Shown here one piece after another: positions 10,189 through 22,889 of a stretch of 43,675 bases of DNA. Every line of letters starts with the position of its first letter. Within the stretch, counting starts at the first letter, position 1. Location of the stretch: assembly GCA_027605045.1 (NCBI GenBank), contig JAQFWX010000102.1, positions 82,501 through 126,175 on the forward strand, given 5' to 3'. The notes beneath the pieces are model-generated. The model saw only the letters and a program-made list of their open reading frames with translations. It ran no database searches and had not been told where the DNA came from. The position numbers were made by a program, and so were the translations under genes. Origin of the DNA: Phallus indusiatus. Lineage: Eukaryota; Basidiomycota; Agaricomycetes; Phallales; Phallaceae.

Positions 10189-12023
10189 TCAACAGTAATC
10201 TTTGAGCTTTTGCAACCGCTCTCCAGCTTTACGCAAGGTGTCCAGGTCCTTACAAAATGCTAATCGAACAAAGCGTTCCCCTATGTGGATATGCTCCTCG
10301 CAGTAGAACTAGATAGATACCTTAATACTTTGCTTACAAGATATCAACAGATATGATTTTTACCTCGCTGACCGGAATTGAAGATACTCCAATTTCCTGG
10401 GCGATGAACCATGCATATCTTAACTTGATTTCAGTAACTTGGAATATTTAGAGATGGACGACTTACTTGAAGTCCTTGCCACGACCGTTCAAACTTGCTG
10501 GGAAAACATAGTTCTCGGGCACTTTAAGTTTTGATACGTCCTAGCAATATTTGAACATGAGCCAACATGGTGAATGAAGCGATCGACGCACTAAAAGCAC
10601 GAAGTATGTTCCCTCTGGTAACGAATATTGCCATCCTAGTTTATCGAGATATGCGCAAAAGACATCTCTTCTCTCTTGATATTCCTTCAATTGCTGTTCA
10701 AAGAACCCGCGCTCTTTGGCACCTTCGAGTCCTGTAGCGGCCGCTTCCTGCATAGGAGTGTTGGAACAGAACACTATACGCGTATTGGCAGCTAATGTCG
10801 GCGTTATGAGTTCGGTGGAGCCTATTAACCATCCAACTCGCCAACCCGTGCAAGCAAAAGATTCTGCAAACGATTGTGAATATGAGACTAGATAACTACG
10901 TTCGTCGATACTGACTTCCTGCTGAGCCTACAGTGATTGTCCTATCCCACATTCCCGGTAGTGTGGCAATACGGACATGCTCTTTTCCACCGAAAACCAT
11001 ACAATCATACTTTATATCCGACCTCAGCTTAAATCTTGAGAATTATAAAAAGACTGGGTACATACGACTTCGTCCGCTAGGACCAGCAGATTGTGTTCAC
11101 AAGCCAGCTGTGCGATTTTCTCAAGCTCGGCTCGTGTGAAGACTTTTCCAACCGGGTTATGAGGGGTATTGACAATAATCATTTTAGTTTTGGGAGTAAT
11201 AGCGCGACTATTGGGAAAAAAAGGACAGTTAGGACGGCTGAATGCCAAGTAGCATATCTACCAAAGCATACCGCAGTTCATCGAAGTCAATGGTCCAATC
11301 ATCACTGGTTGGCTTAGACATCTCGGGAGCTGGCGGGTGGAGAGGTACATATACTGGCACACCGCCATTGAAGGTAACAGAAGGAAGATATTGATCGAAA
11401 TATGGCTCAAACATAATCACTTCGTCTCCGTCTTCCAAATAAGCGACGAAAGTGGCATATTCACCTACCGAAACAGATTTAGAAAGCGATATTTGATGAA
11501 AATGGCTGCAAGCGCGCACCTTCGTTAGCACCGCTGGTGACGATGATCTCAGTGTCAGGATTGAGCGAGCGGCCAAAGTTCGAGCTATAATGAGCACTGA
11601 GAGCACGCCTCAAACGAGGAGTTCCTTTGGGATGAGAATAGTGATTGGTAGCGACGTTCGAGATGGCAGCTTTTACACCATCCTTGACCCATTCTGGAGG
11701 AGCGAAGTTCATGTAGCCTTGACCCAGATTGATGCAATCCTGGGGAAGGTTCAAGGCACTAGCATGGAAATATATATCATCTGAATAGATCGGTATTCAT
11801 GAACGGTGACGCACTTGAAAATCGACCAGACATCAACGGCGAGGGCCCTTCCAGTGCGCAAGCGCGAAGAAAATTGTACAACAGATTTGAGCCCGTTCAG
11901 TGCGGCCCCCGGTGCTGTAGGAACAAAATTTGAGTCTGACATTACGAATCTCGTAGTCGAAAATGGACGAAGGCAAAGTTTAGAACGGATGAGTTGCGAT
12001 GAGGACGGGAGCCTCGCTGGCAT
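10189..12023 (-). CDS. BNA3: Kynurenine aminotransferase (BNA3-like), PLP enzyme
   Basis: Class I/II aminotransferase of the kynurenine / cysteine-conjugate beta-lyase group, which makes kynurenic acid from kynurenine. I trace nine exons from ATG at 12023 to the stop at 10189-10191, with all frames joining. Visible motifs in order: the substrate-side YSHPKGTPRLR, SGANEG, NTPHNPVGK (PLP phosphate/ring region), ADEVYD split by an intron (Asp and Tyr that contact PLP), SAGKSFACTGWR with the Schiff-base lysine, then RLAFCKD near the end. The first 28 residues are rich in Arg and Ser (MPARLPSSSQLIRSK) and look like a mitochondrial presequence; an in-frame Met follows at about residue 28 (VMSDSNF). 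The gene is tail-to-tail with the broken helicase. Length, roughly 460 residues, fits the family. Confidence 0.88.
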
Positions 12024-13492
12024 CCAATGATTTTGGTGTTTGCGTACGTAAATTGGGCCATTAATTGCAAAAATTTTACCATGTCTGGCACAGGCGCGTA
12101 ATTTACTGCGATGCCGCCGTCTGATTATGATAAGGATTTCATCTGACTCAATACGTGGCGCAGCAATTTATAAGTACATGACAAAAAAGGTACGTACTTT
12201 AAAATCAACAAAAACATAGAGTCTGAACTGAATGATAAGTAGCACATGGGATTTGACTCAGGTAACGAAACCGAGAAGTTCGATTTCACACGTCGCCGCA
12301 GTCGCAATGATTCGTCAGTTTGTTGGCAGAATTAGAGGGGCTCGCTCTTCTCTTCAAATTCGGTCGTGATAGATATCGTCATAGCTCATTCTTCTTCTTT
12401 CTGAGTTGGACGCAGAGATATGGAAAGAAATAGGACATATGGTTCTTTCTTAGGGCGTCCAAGCCCGGAATCTCGAACTTTCCATATGGGCTTTTTTGAG
12501 GCTTTGAAAGTCAAATATTCCCCATCCATCCTTAGCACTGGTGGCATTTCCCCTATCTCTGACTGTGTTTATTCGAATTTTCACATGGATCTTTGCAAGT
12601 CTAAGCCACTAATCCCAGGCTCACTTCCCATTTTATCGCTGTGGTGAAGACCCCTTGGATTTTCCGTACGACCGCTCGGAACTCATCGCACCTTATCCTC
12701 ACGTGTTCTAGCGCGAAGTCAATCAGCATTATAGTATTTTCTACAATTTCCTATTATTAAATGATGGCCCTACTAGCTCCAAGACTCTCTCATTTCACAA
12801 TTTGCCAGGAATTAACCGTGTTTACAAGTGGCGAGTGTTTGCTTCCAGAACCTAATGTCCGATACAATACTTTTGTGTAAGACATAGCCGTTATCTCACC
12901 TTGACGCGGGAAGCCCCAACTCAACTTTGGCAGCATGGAATCGGGTCTTGCGCTGAAGCTGCAGCTTAATAGCATCCGCCCTGCATGATGTTCTAGTTGC
13001 TTGTTCGGAATCAATCCACCACTGGGCTTCTGTTATCTTCATTACCGAATCATCCCCGTTCAGCTACAGGGCCGAAGCTGCTCCGATGACTGCCAATGTC
13101 CCGGAGGAATTTATTTTCTTTTTCGGGGGATATTCGCGTTTGCGGAGTCCAAGGAGCGCCAAAGCTGACTGGATGGTCGCGCTTACAAGCCTCAAACATC
13201 ATAGAATCGAATAGAAACGTGATTTAGAAATGTTTTACCTCGGCGATTCAGAATATTATTGTCTTTCATCATTGGTGAGCTCACTATTTACGCTACCTAT
13301 CAATCCTTTGCTTTCTGAAAAAGTTTCATAAATAGAAATTGTAAATTTAGTGAAATGGTAAAAACAGTAGTGGTCAATGTCCTATCCTACGTTACTCGGA
13401 AAAATAATTTTTCAATCAGAATAATCTCATACTGGTGTATAAAAAGAGGAGCGTTGTCTATATGCTGTCTTCGTGGTACCCCACTCCTCGAG
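12024..13492. other. Intergenic; possible small minus-strand gene at 12900-13200
   Basis: This lies between the divergent starts of BNA3 and the ferric reductase. One part reads as possible coding sequence on the minus strand: ATG near 13202, MMFEACKRDHPVSFGAPW..., then after a putative 40-50 nt intron EAQWWIDSEQATRTSC...KLQLQRKTRFHAAKVEL, ending at a GTGAG donor near 12903. I could not join it to a stop codon or name it. The rest shows no gene. The stretch presumably also holds both promoters. Confidence 0.3.
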
Positions 13493-15979
13493 ATGACACT
13501 CCTAGTAGAGCTTGTACAGTCCATCACACCCATCTTTCCGCGAAATGCTTCCACAAGCAGCTATCTAAGCAACCCGGACCGATTCCTAAAACTCGCTCAA
13601 CAGGCAGAATATGTTCATGAAGTATGGTGGTAAGTCGGCTTTTCTTAGAAGGTGATTATATCCGATTTTTAACAGGTTCATGGCGTCTGTTATTGGAGCA
13701 CTTGCCATCTTTCACTATTCTTCACTCCTGTTTGGAGCAGCTAGTCGACGGAGTGCGCTATCGTTTAACGGCACAGTTCCTGCTGAACCTCCAACGAGAA
13801 AGTCCGGAAAAATGTCCTTACGCCGTTTCCCTACGGCAGTCAACTCTTGTCTTCGAATTATCTTGTTCAGGTACGTTTCCTTTAGAGATGACAGTTCTCC
13901 TGACAATTAATAATCATCATACTAGATGGACTGTGCCCATTGGCACTAACGCCGTAATGTCTATAGCGGAATTAATTTTCATTCTTGGATACATTGGGGC
14001 ACTACTGACATGGGAGTTTATCCATAGTATGCCATAAACTTTACTTATTAGATTAATATACTGATTTTTTTTTCAGCTAAAGATTTGGAGACATATCTTT
14101 GGGAAGACAGAGCTGCCCATTTGGCATCTTGTAAGAGCCTTATCGGTCTATTTTCTAACTATCTAGATGCTCATATCTGAAAAGGCCAAATCCCCTTGTG
14201 ATAGCTCTGGCCGGTAAAAACAACATCATTTCTTGTACGTGAACATTACCCTGTGCTTATTTTCAAAACATTAACTCCTGGTTCAGTTCTGACTGGTGTC
14301 AGTCATGAACAGGTTAGTACATATAATTTCAAGGACCTTTCCGAGTCTAATAATTTGATAGTTGAATGTACTCCATCGGGCGGCAGGAAGGACATTATTA
14401 TTGTTACTCTGGGTTCATGCTCTGGCTCGCCACGCTACAGGGTATTATACTAGGTTAATGCTTTTTTACCAGATCAAACTCTGACTCTTCTTTCAGATTA
14501 ACTGGCCACTTTAGTCTAGAAAATGGCTGGATGCGCTCTGGCGTCCTTGGGTTATCTGCTTTGTCTCTTGCTTTCTTTTTATCGCTGCGTCCCATTAGAC
14601 ATGTGGCATTTGAGTTTTTCCTTATAGCTCATATAATATTAATTGCGTAAGTGACATATCATTTATTGTACCGCATAAAACTCTGACGGTTCTTCCAGAA
14701 TCTTTGTAATTTGTGGTTTCATCCATGCCAGAGAACCTGGGTGGGTCCCTTAATTGCATTTTCCTAGTTGGATTTTAACCCGAGATCAGATTTGGTGTTT
14801 ATTTCTGGCCTGGTCTGATTATTTGGGGCTTCGACAGACTTCTACGATTCTCGAGAATCATATTTCTGAATCGCCTCTGGCTTGGATCACGTTCTGCTCG
14901 TGCATCTGTCGAGTTACTTAGCCCGGATACTGTTCGGTTGACGCTTCGTAGGAATATGTCATGGAAGCCGGGTCAGCACATCTTCCTGAATATGCCGGGA
15001 ATTTCTGCGTTCCCTGGGGAGCTTCATCCCTTCACCATTGCTTCGATTCCAGCGCATAAGGCCGGAGAAAATTCCAAAGTAATCTGTATCATCAAGGTAC
15101 AAATGTCTTTACCCTGTTAAATCTTCCCATCTAAGGCTTATTTAGGCAAAAGACGGCTTGACGAAAAGACTCAGGAATTACGCCCTTAAAAACACCGAGC
15201 CAATCACAGTTCTGGTTGACGGTCCCTACGGCTGTCCTCCTGATTTCGGTACATCTGATACCGCCGTTCTATTTGCAGGCGGGTCAGGAATTACATTTAT
15301 TTTGCCATTACTCGCGGATATAGTTAGGTTGGTATATTGACTATTTACCTTCCCTGTATTTATTTGACTTTGTAGGCGTGCAACGGACAATCAAGTAGCT
15401 ACAAAACGTATACTTTGGGTCTGGACCGTCCGTGACGGAGGTGAGAAAATACTTTTTCGAACTATGGACCTAAATTCTGAGTCATTTCTAGTTCATATTC
15501 AATGGATACAAACTGCTTTGGGAGATATCTGTGGCAAACTTCCACAAAATATCATCGTTGATGCACAAATTTATCTCACTGGCCCTTCGACGGAGTCACA
15601 TTCGAAATTGTCCAAAGGGGGCGACCTTGACACGCCATCATCTATCTCGACAGACGAGAAGGATTCCACAGCCTTTGACTCAGAACCCAGCTTCCCGTGC
15701 TATCAAGTCAAAGAGGGCGTCCAAACATCAAAGCCCTTTTAGAAGAGGCGATCGCTCTTTCTGAGAATTCCGTGGCGGTAGGAGGTACGTTCTTTCACCA
15801 GCCCTCTAGGTTTATATATTGATTAACCGTATATTTATAAAGTTGCCGGACCACCACAACTTGCCCAAGCCGTCCGAGGATGCCTACGTTTCCACTCACC
15901 AGCCAATCCCACGGCAGTTCTGAAAGGAGGACCACTAATTACCTTGCACACTGAAACTTTTGGTACAGTTAGGGGATAA
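13493..15979 (+). CDS. Ferric reductase-like transmembrane protein (FRE family)
   Basis: Plasma-membrane metalloreductase of the FRE/NOX superfamily, passing electrons from NADPH via FAD and two haems to extracellular iron or copper. Seen in order: N-terminal membrane segment (FMASVIGALAIFHYSSLLFG), LWEDRAAHLAS, GKNNIIS, LHRAAGR and WVHALARH (haem-ligand histidines), LTGHFSLENGW, IRHVAFEFFLIAH and CGFIHA (further haem histidines), the FAD-binding HPFTIAS, VDGPYG, GGSGITFILPLL (NADPH site) and the C-terminal GPPQLAQAVRG. The start was chosen at MTLLVELVQ because that frame runs into the conserved exon. Two frame breaks are visible: at the C-run 14192-14195 (one C short of QIPLVIA) and near the G-run 15715-15717 (before GRPNIKALL). 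They are probably sequence errors. There are about ten introns, and no neighbouring iron-uptake genes. Confidence 0.82.
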
Positions 15980-16193
15980 TGCATTCTAATAAAAATGTAT
16001 TAGATACTTTATCATCGAAACTTTGATGTATAATAGGGACTGGCAATTTGAAATTTTGGAAGGTCACACTACATAGTCTCTCTTCAGTGCTTTAACGCCT
16101 CATTATGCAGGTGTTACCCGAAATGGAAAGTGTGCTTTTGCTTCCGTGCCAAGTTTTGGTGTGTCCACTCGGCCCTTCCTGAAATCTACCACT

Positions 16194-19100
16194 ATGGCCG
16201 TTAATGGACCATTAAACACTATAGAAGAGTAAGAGACACCAAAGAGAATCTTTTAGGTTCTTTCTGTCAGCTGACATATTATACTTTAGATCAGGTTTGT
16301 CAGATGCGCAATTTTCCGGACCCTCGAGTTCGCAAAGTTCTCAATCTTTGAGTAATGTAGACGCAAATCACGAAGTAGATACTGTATCAGCGACTCATCT
16401 ACATCATCTTCCGGAAACCCAGGAAGAAAGAATTATTGGGGGAGAAGAAGAAGAAGAAGAAGAAGAATTTGTCTACGAAGAACCGGCACATGATACCGCT
16501 CATACATCTGAGGAAGACGAAGAAGATTTCCGATACACCGTCTCACCCATTGTCGAAACAGCTCTTCGGTCGGACAGCCCTCCAGCCGTATCTCTATCTC
16601 AGGCTACCCAAGTATCTGCGGACCAGCTAGCGTCGATTTTGGCCGCAGCTACCCTTGGAAATACCTCCTCTTTTCAGAGACAGTTTGAAACGATTATTGG
16701 ACGGATAAGCCTCACTCCTTTTACGTTAGCAAATGAGGCGTCTCCGCGAACTGGGTTCACTGCACTTCATGTTGCGAGTAGTAAAGGACACCTTGACATT
16801 GTGAAATGGCGTAAGCTCTTTCTTTCTTTTGTTTTCTTTTGGTCAAGCTGGTTTTTTTTCAGTCGTCGAAGATTGTGGTGCGATGGTAGATTTAGAGGAT
16901 AAAGAAAACGAGGTATTGTACTCGTTCACTTGCCCTATGCTATAGGGTTTCGTTAATCTTGTTTAATGCAGACAGCTCTGCACAAGGCTGCAGTACATGG
17001 ACATCTTCATGTTGTTAAATACCTCCTTTCAATTCCTGACGGGAAACCTAATGTTCATGCTCAAGATAACGACGGGTGGACTCCGCTGCACAATGCTTGC
17101 TCAGAGGTAAATATTAGCCGAGATAGACACGTTGTGCTTGGTGATAAGGCTTTTGATTTGTTTCCGCTCTCCAGGGTTATCTTGATATTGTCAAGTGGCT
17201 TTGTGAACACGCTGGTGCAGCTGATGAAGTCCCCTCTCAAAACGATGGTTCACCGTGTGCTCGTGGCGTTGATTTGAGAAGTTCAAATGGCTGGACTCCT
17301 CTGAGTACGTGATTTGAACACCGAGAGACAACATATTCATTTGTTATCTCTCGGTGGGTAGTCTATCGAAATTATGCTAATACAGCTCTTGTTTCTCAGT
17401 GAACGCGGCTTCCAAGGGACATCTTCCGATCGTTATGTACCTTCTGACGAAACAATCTGCGGATCCGCTTATACGAAATAAGTGGGGAGAAACAGCATAT
17501 GATATTGCTGCGGCCGTTTTTGAAATATGGGTTTGTGAAGTAAGTATTGGTTTCCAATCGCCACGATATGTCTCTCAAAAGAAACACGTAAAGATTTTAC
17601 AGAAGGCCGAGGCTGAACGATGGACGGACAATAACTTTAATATTTTGGCGGTTCATACAACCATCCCTGTTCTCATTCACGAAAATCAACGATTAGATAC
17701 TCGATTTAAAACTCTGGCGGCATCTGGAGGTTACGCAAAATTTTCTGCTTCTGGCTTGGGTCGACCAGGGAGACGAAGTCCTTTTGAGCTCCGGTCCCCT
17801 CCCGGGAGCGAAAGTAATGGACGAAAAGACATTCCGGCTTGGAGAAGTGACGTTCAGCTACCACTGCGAGATGACCCCTTCCAAATTCCGAAACCGAAAT
17901 CCAATAGAGATTATACAGCCAGAGAAGGGGCCGAAAGAAGTCATTTTTGGTTGTATGTCTTGAAAAATCTTTCATGCTAAATAGTGCTGATTTTCGTTAG
18001 GTCGGATTGGACATTGGACACCACGCATCCTTTAGTAGATGTCGTGGAAGGATGGCAATACGCTCATTCTTTTGACGACCCCGATGATCAGTGGGTTTCC
18101 GAAGTACCACCGGCTTTACAACGAATTTTAACTAGGTATACCGCACTCTCTTCAAACTCACCTGGAGGTTCAACTCAACCTCATCATACCTGGGTACGTC
18201 GACGACGCTGGGTCCGCTTAATGCGACGACGCATTGATATACCGCCGTTACCATACATGGGTCCTGATGGGGTAATGTATATTATCGATGAGGAAGGAAT
18301 GCTCGTGCCGAGGCAAGATGAAGCTTATGATCCTGAAGGTGGACAAGAATTAGGACTAGTCCCACGGTCTTATTTGACTTTCACTGATGACTACGTGGCA
18401 CGAGCGCGCTATCTCGCTGGTCCTCCTAAGGACAACGAATCAGATGGAACAAATAATGTACTTGAGGTGCGAAAATCGATTATCAAGCTGGAAAGGGCAG
18501 TTCTGGAGTTAAGGGCTGGAATGCTGGGTATATCTATGTCGTTATCTTTCGTATTAGACTGAGTATCGACTTCTCTCTTCGTAGGTGACGAAGATGCCGA
18601 AAGAAAAATTCAAGCTGAAGTTCTTCTCAATGCTTATTGTCGTCAATTGGAGCAGCGTCGGTCTTTGATAGGATCGGAAAGACTTTTTACGATAGCAGGC
18701 AAGGCTCCTCTGATCTCAACTTGCATTTTTTTTGCTAAAATTGCTATTAGACGGAGATATCGACAACGAAGAAGACGACGGGTCTGACGGAAGCTTCCAT
18801 TATCCAGAAAGAAGCCAGTCTCCTCGGGCCCGTTCACCTTCTTCGGACTATTTCTCGAGACCGTCGACCTCACGTTCTGGTACAGCAAGTACAGATCTGA
18901 CGTCTTTTTTGTTCCAGGCGCCAGATTTTCGAGTTCCCACCCACGAATCACCACAAAATATACCCACATTCCACTCCATGCCCATTCCCCATCCAATCGA
19001 TGTGCACTGGGAGCGAGATGAAGCAGTAACGGTTTGTCGCGGTTGCTCTCGACGGTTTACATTTCTCTTCCGTAAGGTGCGTACAGGTGTATTATCGAAT

Positions 19101-19924
19101 GTATACACTCTAAACATTCATGCAGCATGTAAGCTTGAATTAGTTTGAATGCGAATATGTTTTAAGAATTTTCAGCACTGTCGACGATGCGGAAAAATTT
19201 TCTGTGATCGATGCTCTTCACACAGGGCTGTTATAGATCCTGAGAATGTCGTCCGTGATCCAAGTGGCTACGACTCAATATCGTCGTCATCGAGCTCAAT
19301 GCATCGTGTTTGCTTTGCATGTCACGAAATTTTGAGCGGGAATGTCCCTGGAAAATTTCAAGCTTTGCATAATACCTCCATGGAGCGAATCGAAGTTCCT
19401 CAAAACCACCTTGCGGTACCTAACTCTCCAAGAGAAGTCAATTCACAGATTAGTGACTTATCAGAGTAAGTTAGACACGGCTATTGTTCGCAAATTGGTA
19501 GACTAAGCGTGATGTATTCTAGTTGTCCTGTATGCGGGCAGAACCTAGCCAGGTTAGGAAGACCAGAAGCTCAAGAAGCCCACGTGCGGACCTGTCTTGA
19601 AGGCCCCAAAGACACTTCTGCCCTTCAACAGCCCGTTAAGTATATAGTATATCGACTTCCAGCAGAAAGTGCCCTCGTTGGTGTTGAATGTGTTATCTGT
19701 CTGGAGGAATTCGTCAAAGGTAACTGAGTCCAGCCAGATTTATCAAGCACAATAATGAATACGTCTTACAGATTCGCGAATAGCGCGATTGAGCTGCTTA
19801 TGCAGCTTCCATAGCGGTAAGCCAAATTTTGACCACGTTTTATTTCAACTTGCTAAGGATGTGATTAGGCTGTTTGTCAGCCTGGTTGAAACGAGGTAAA
19901 TCGTGTCCTTTACACACCCGATGA
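16194..19924 (+). CDS. Ankyrin-DysF-FYVE-RING protein, putative endosomal E3 ligase
   Basis: A large protein of roughly 950-1000 residues encoded in over a dozen exons that all join in frame. The start at 16194 (MAVNGPLNTIEE) splices into the next exon at 16290. Domains in order: an acidic N-terminus with a GAA-repeat poly-Glu tract (16444-16467); ankyrin repeats (TGFTALHVASSKGHLDIVKW, ETALHKAAVHGHLHVVKYLL, DGWTPLHNACSEGYLDIVKW, NGWTPLMNAASKGHLPIV); a DysF/peroxin-type pair (VVEGWQYAHSFDDPDDQW and WVRRRRWVR); a FYVE finger (VTVCRGCSRRF, HHCRRCGKIFCDRCSSH, RVCFACHE); and a RING-H2-like finger (CVICLEEF, SFHSGCLSAWLKRGKSCPLH). FYVE suggests PI3P membranes and RING suggests ubiquitin transfer. 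Note the final His instead of Cys in the RING, and a GC-AG intron at 18699-18750. The function is inferred from domains only. Confidence 0.85.
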
Positions 19925-20106
19925 TACCTGGTCACAATCTGCCAAAATTATCACATGTTATGAATGGATACCGGAATTCTTACCTAGTATTTAAAGCTGT
20001 TCCCGCTAATAGTATGCATTTTTTTCATAATTGAATAGTTGCTTTGATATCAAAAGGCGATAGCGATATAATGATACAATATTGTTTGATTTCAGATTCG
20101 TATATT

Positions 20107-21008
20107 CTAATTATGCCAATGACTGTCGTCCACGCGGATAATATCTGCTAGTTCATCAGGGTCTATCAGGGGCTGACCCTGTGTTTCGTCCTCTTCTTCG
20201 AACCAAGTAGCAGGATCATCGTCGTCTTCGTCGCTTTCATTCCAGCCTTCGTCTTCCTCGTCAGATTCCGTGGGTTTGACGTTCCTAAAAACCGACAATG
20301 ATAACTGTCCAGCAACATTCTACAGCGCACAAAAGTAAAAATAGCATACATATACGCCCAAATTCTTGCCGCAACCTCTTCCTGTGTCAAGTTTTCGCCC
20401 GGACGAGGTAACCGTCGATAGCGCTTCTCTTCTTCGCGCTTCTTCCTCTCCATTTCAACCGCATAAGCTTGTTGTTCGAGAGCAATGGCTTCATCTAAGC
20501 CTAGAGCTACAGTTGTGCCGCGCTGTTGCTGACTTTGCTATAGAATACATAAGAAGAAACGAAAGCCCGTCAAGTAAATCTAGACATTACATCATAATAG
20601 CGTCCAAGGATTCGTCTCTTCGTCTCAACGACACGAGAGCCAGAGGTGGCGGTTGCTGGTTCACCCATTGGATCGTCCTCTGTGATGTGCGTTTTGTACA
20701 AGCTGTCCCGCAAGTGTTCAATGCCGAGTATATTCTCAATAGCGGCTTGTTCGCTCAGCAGTCGCTGGTGGCTTGCTGTTGAAGGACCACTACTTGTAAT
20801 AAATGAGAATGAGTTCGAGCGTCAAGACATGATGGTTACGGGTAATGTAGCGTACGTACGGGCCATCTAGAATACTCTTGTTACGAAGATACCGGTCGTT
20901 GAGCTCCCTTTGGGTCAATTCTTCAAGGGGTCGATTATGGGATTTGAATGGAAGAAATCCTGGTGGAACCGTGCGTCTGTCAGACTTTGGAGATGTAGAG
21001 AGTTCCAT
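20107..21008 (-). CDS. Conserved-looking acidic charged protein, function unknown
   Basis: Four exons join in frame from ATG at 21008 (MELSTSPKSDRRTVPPGF) to a stop at 20107-20109 (VDDSHWHN). The middle holds a charged helical part (EMERKKREEEKRYRRLPRPG) followed by LTQEEVAARIWAYM; the C-terminus is strongly acidic (ESDEEDEGWNESDEDDDD, then ATWFEEEDE). There is no transmembrane segment or signal peptide. The charged helix and acidic tail are typical of nuclear or RNA-processing accessory proteins, but I do not recognise the family, and that is only an impression. It lies tail-to-tail with the E3-like gene (183 bp) and head-to-head with the DHHC gene (204 bp). Confidence 0.7.
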
Positions 21009-21212
21009 AGCTGTGTTTAATATGATAGGGGGATGAAAGTGGTGGATTAAATACCTGTCTGTGGACAACAAGCCTTCAATTGTGACAAGTCTCAGTCACT
21101 ACCAAGCACTATTTACTTTCCCGTTGTCGTCCTTCCCAGCCCTGACATATTTAATCGAATCGCCGCCGTCCAGAGATATTTTTGCCGGGCAATTGGTCCT
21201 ATATGGAAACAG

Positions 21213-22889
21213 ATGCCCTTGCTTACTTTCTCTGTCGAAGATATCGTCAAGCACAGTCAGCCCAATAATGGTGACGTCTCGAAGGGTCGCCCAAGGAAAG
21301 CATGGTATACCTACATACCTTTAGCTTGTATGTCCTTAGTCGTCTTTGTTTTTTGGCAACCTGAATACTTAGTATTGATTAAAAGTTGCTGTGTTTCTCA
21401 TCCTCATGCCTCAGTTCCCGTATTTTATCATGCTATCGTCATTCTATTTCGTAACCACTCATTCAACGGCAAAATTCATCATTCATTCAGTATCAGTCAG
21501 CATCTTAGTACTATTGACCTTAACTTATCTCACTATCTGTGTTACCCGTGATCCTGGATTTGTCCGACCTCTGCAGGCCCGAGGCAAACCAGGGCATTTT
21601 ACCGCTCGGCCAGAATCGGAGCAGGCTCTTTTGGAGGCCGATAGAGCGACTGAAGAGGCTGCCTCTGAGAATATATCTCAGGCTGAAATAGATAGGCTGG
21701 TCATTATAGGCAAATGGTGCAAGAAATGCTCTATGCGTCGACCTGAAAGAGCGCATCATTGCTCCTCGTGTGGACTTTGTGTGTTAAAAATGGGTGCGTT
21801 GTGTGTTCTCACTCGGTGTATGAAGGATGCTTATCATCTTTATTGATTAAAGATCATCATTGTCCTTGGCTAGGTGGCAATTGCGTGGTAAAAAAACACC
21901 AATAATCCTTGATAGTGCGATCTTCTTAGCTAACATCGAAACTCAAGGGGTTCAGGAATTATCCCGCATTCATTCACTTTGTATCCGCGGCCATGCTTCT
22001 ATCAATATATATGTCAGCGGTGGGGATAGGCATCGTCATACATCTTGTCAAAGATCCATTTACGGCCGTATGATATCACTTTTATTCTTCTTCTCGAGGT
22101 CCATACTAAATTAATCTTAAGGATCCAAACACATCACCACTTCATGCTCTTTTTATTGCTCTAACGGGAGCGGTCTTTGCCCTTAGTCTTGGGTCATTTA
22201 CATTCTACCATTTTTACCTAATCACGTAAGTGAATTTACCCTTATATCAATTCACGCCAACTGATAGAATACAGAACAAACCAAACAACGTTGGAACATA
22301 TATCCCCGTTTCGCGTTCTCCGCTATCTTCCACCTCCGAAGCCTCACGTGCCCCCTCTCCCATCCGCTGTGAGCTCTCGTCCAAGTTTAAGAATAGCTTC
22401 CGAGTTTACTATACCGTCGAAATCTCTGGATTCTCCTCTCTTTCGATGGAATAGATCCCATCGAGTCATTAAATGAGAATGATATCCGCTTACAGCGTCT
22501 GGATTCTCATACTAAAAATTCTCCAGAGCTTATCCCTCATCCTTCGCTACCTACTCCACCGTATAAACCACCAGAGGAATACGAGTTATCGTCTGCTCAG
22601 CGAAGGTTTGTGCTCCGTACGCACGGGAAAATTCGCATGTATGATTTGGGCTGGAAAAAATTGGGCGGAAGTGTTTGGCGGGGAAGCCGCAGGAAAAGAG
22701 GATGGTGATTTCATTTGGGGTAGTCGAGTGAAATGGCGGGGAAAGAAACTTTTGTGGCTGAAATTGCTTCTCACCGGTGGACACCAGAAAGGGAATGGAT
22801 GGGATTTCGAAAAAACACCAAACATCGATGCGAAACTTCAAAGGTTTGCCAAAGTATTACGGGAAATTACTGAGGAAGAAAGCCGATGA
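21213..22889 (+). CDS. DHHC palmitoyltransferase (Pfa3-like)
   Basis: Membrane enzyme that attaches palmitate to cysteines of target proteins. The DHHC cysteine-rich domain is clear: CKKCSMRRPERAHHCSSCG, CVLKM, then after an intron DHHCPWLGGNCV and GFRNYPAFIHF. Hydrophobic segments surround it (HSVSVSILVLLTLTYLTI before; FVSAAMLLSIYMSAVGIGI and ALTGAVFALSLGSFTFYHF after), with the TTLEHISP motif after the last one. The C-terminus contains IRMYDLGWKKNWAEVFGG. The reading frame breaks in the linker near 22430-22445 and at the A-run 22655-22660, probably one base too many or two too few; the tail then runs on to a stop at 22887-22889. The start ATG at 21213 is the first in the reading frame but an upstream exon is possible. 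Pfa3 rather than another Pfa is a guess. Confidence 0.8.

Noticed and set aside
20107..21008. CCDC97-like identity for the acidic protein
   Set aside because: Only overall acidity and coiled-coil character are shared; the family motifs are not visible.
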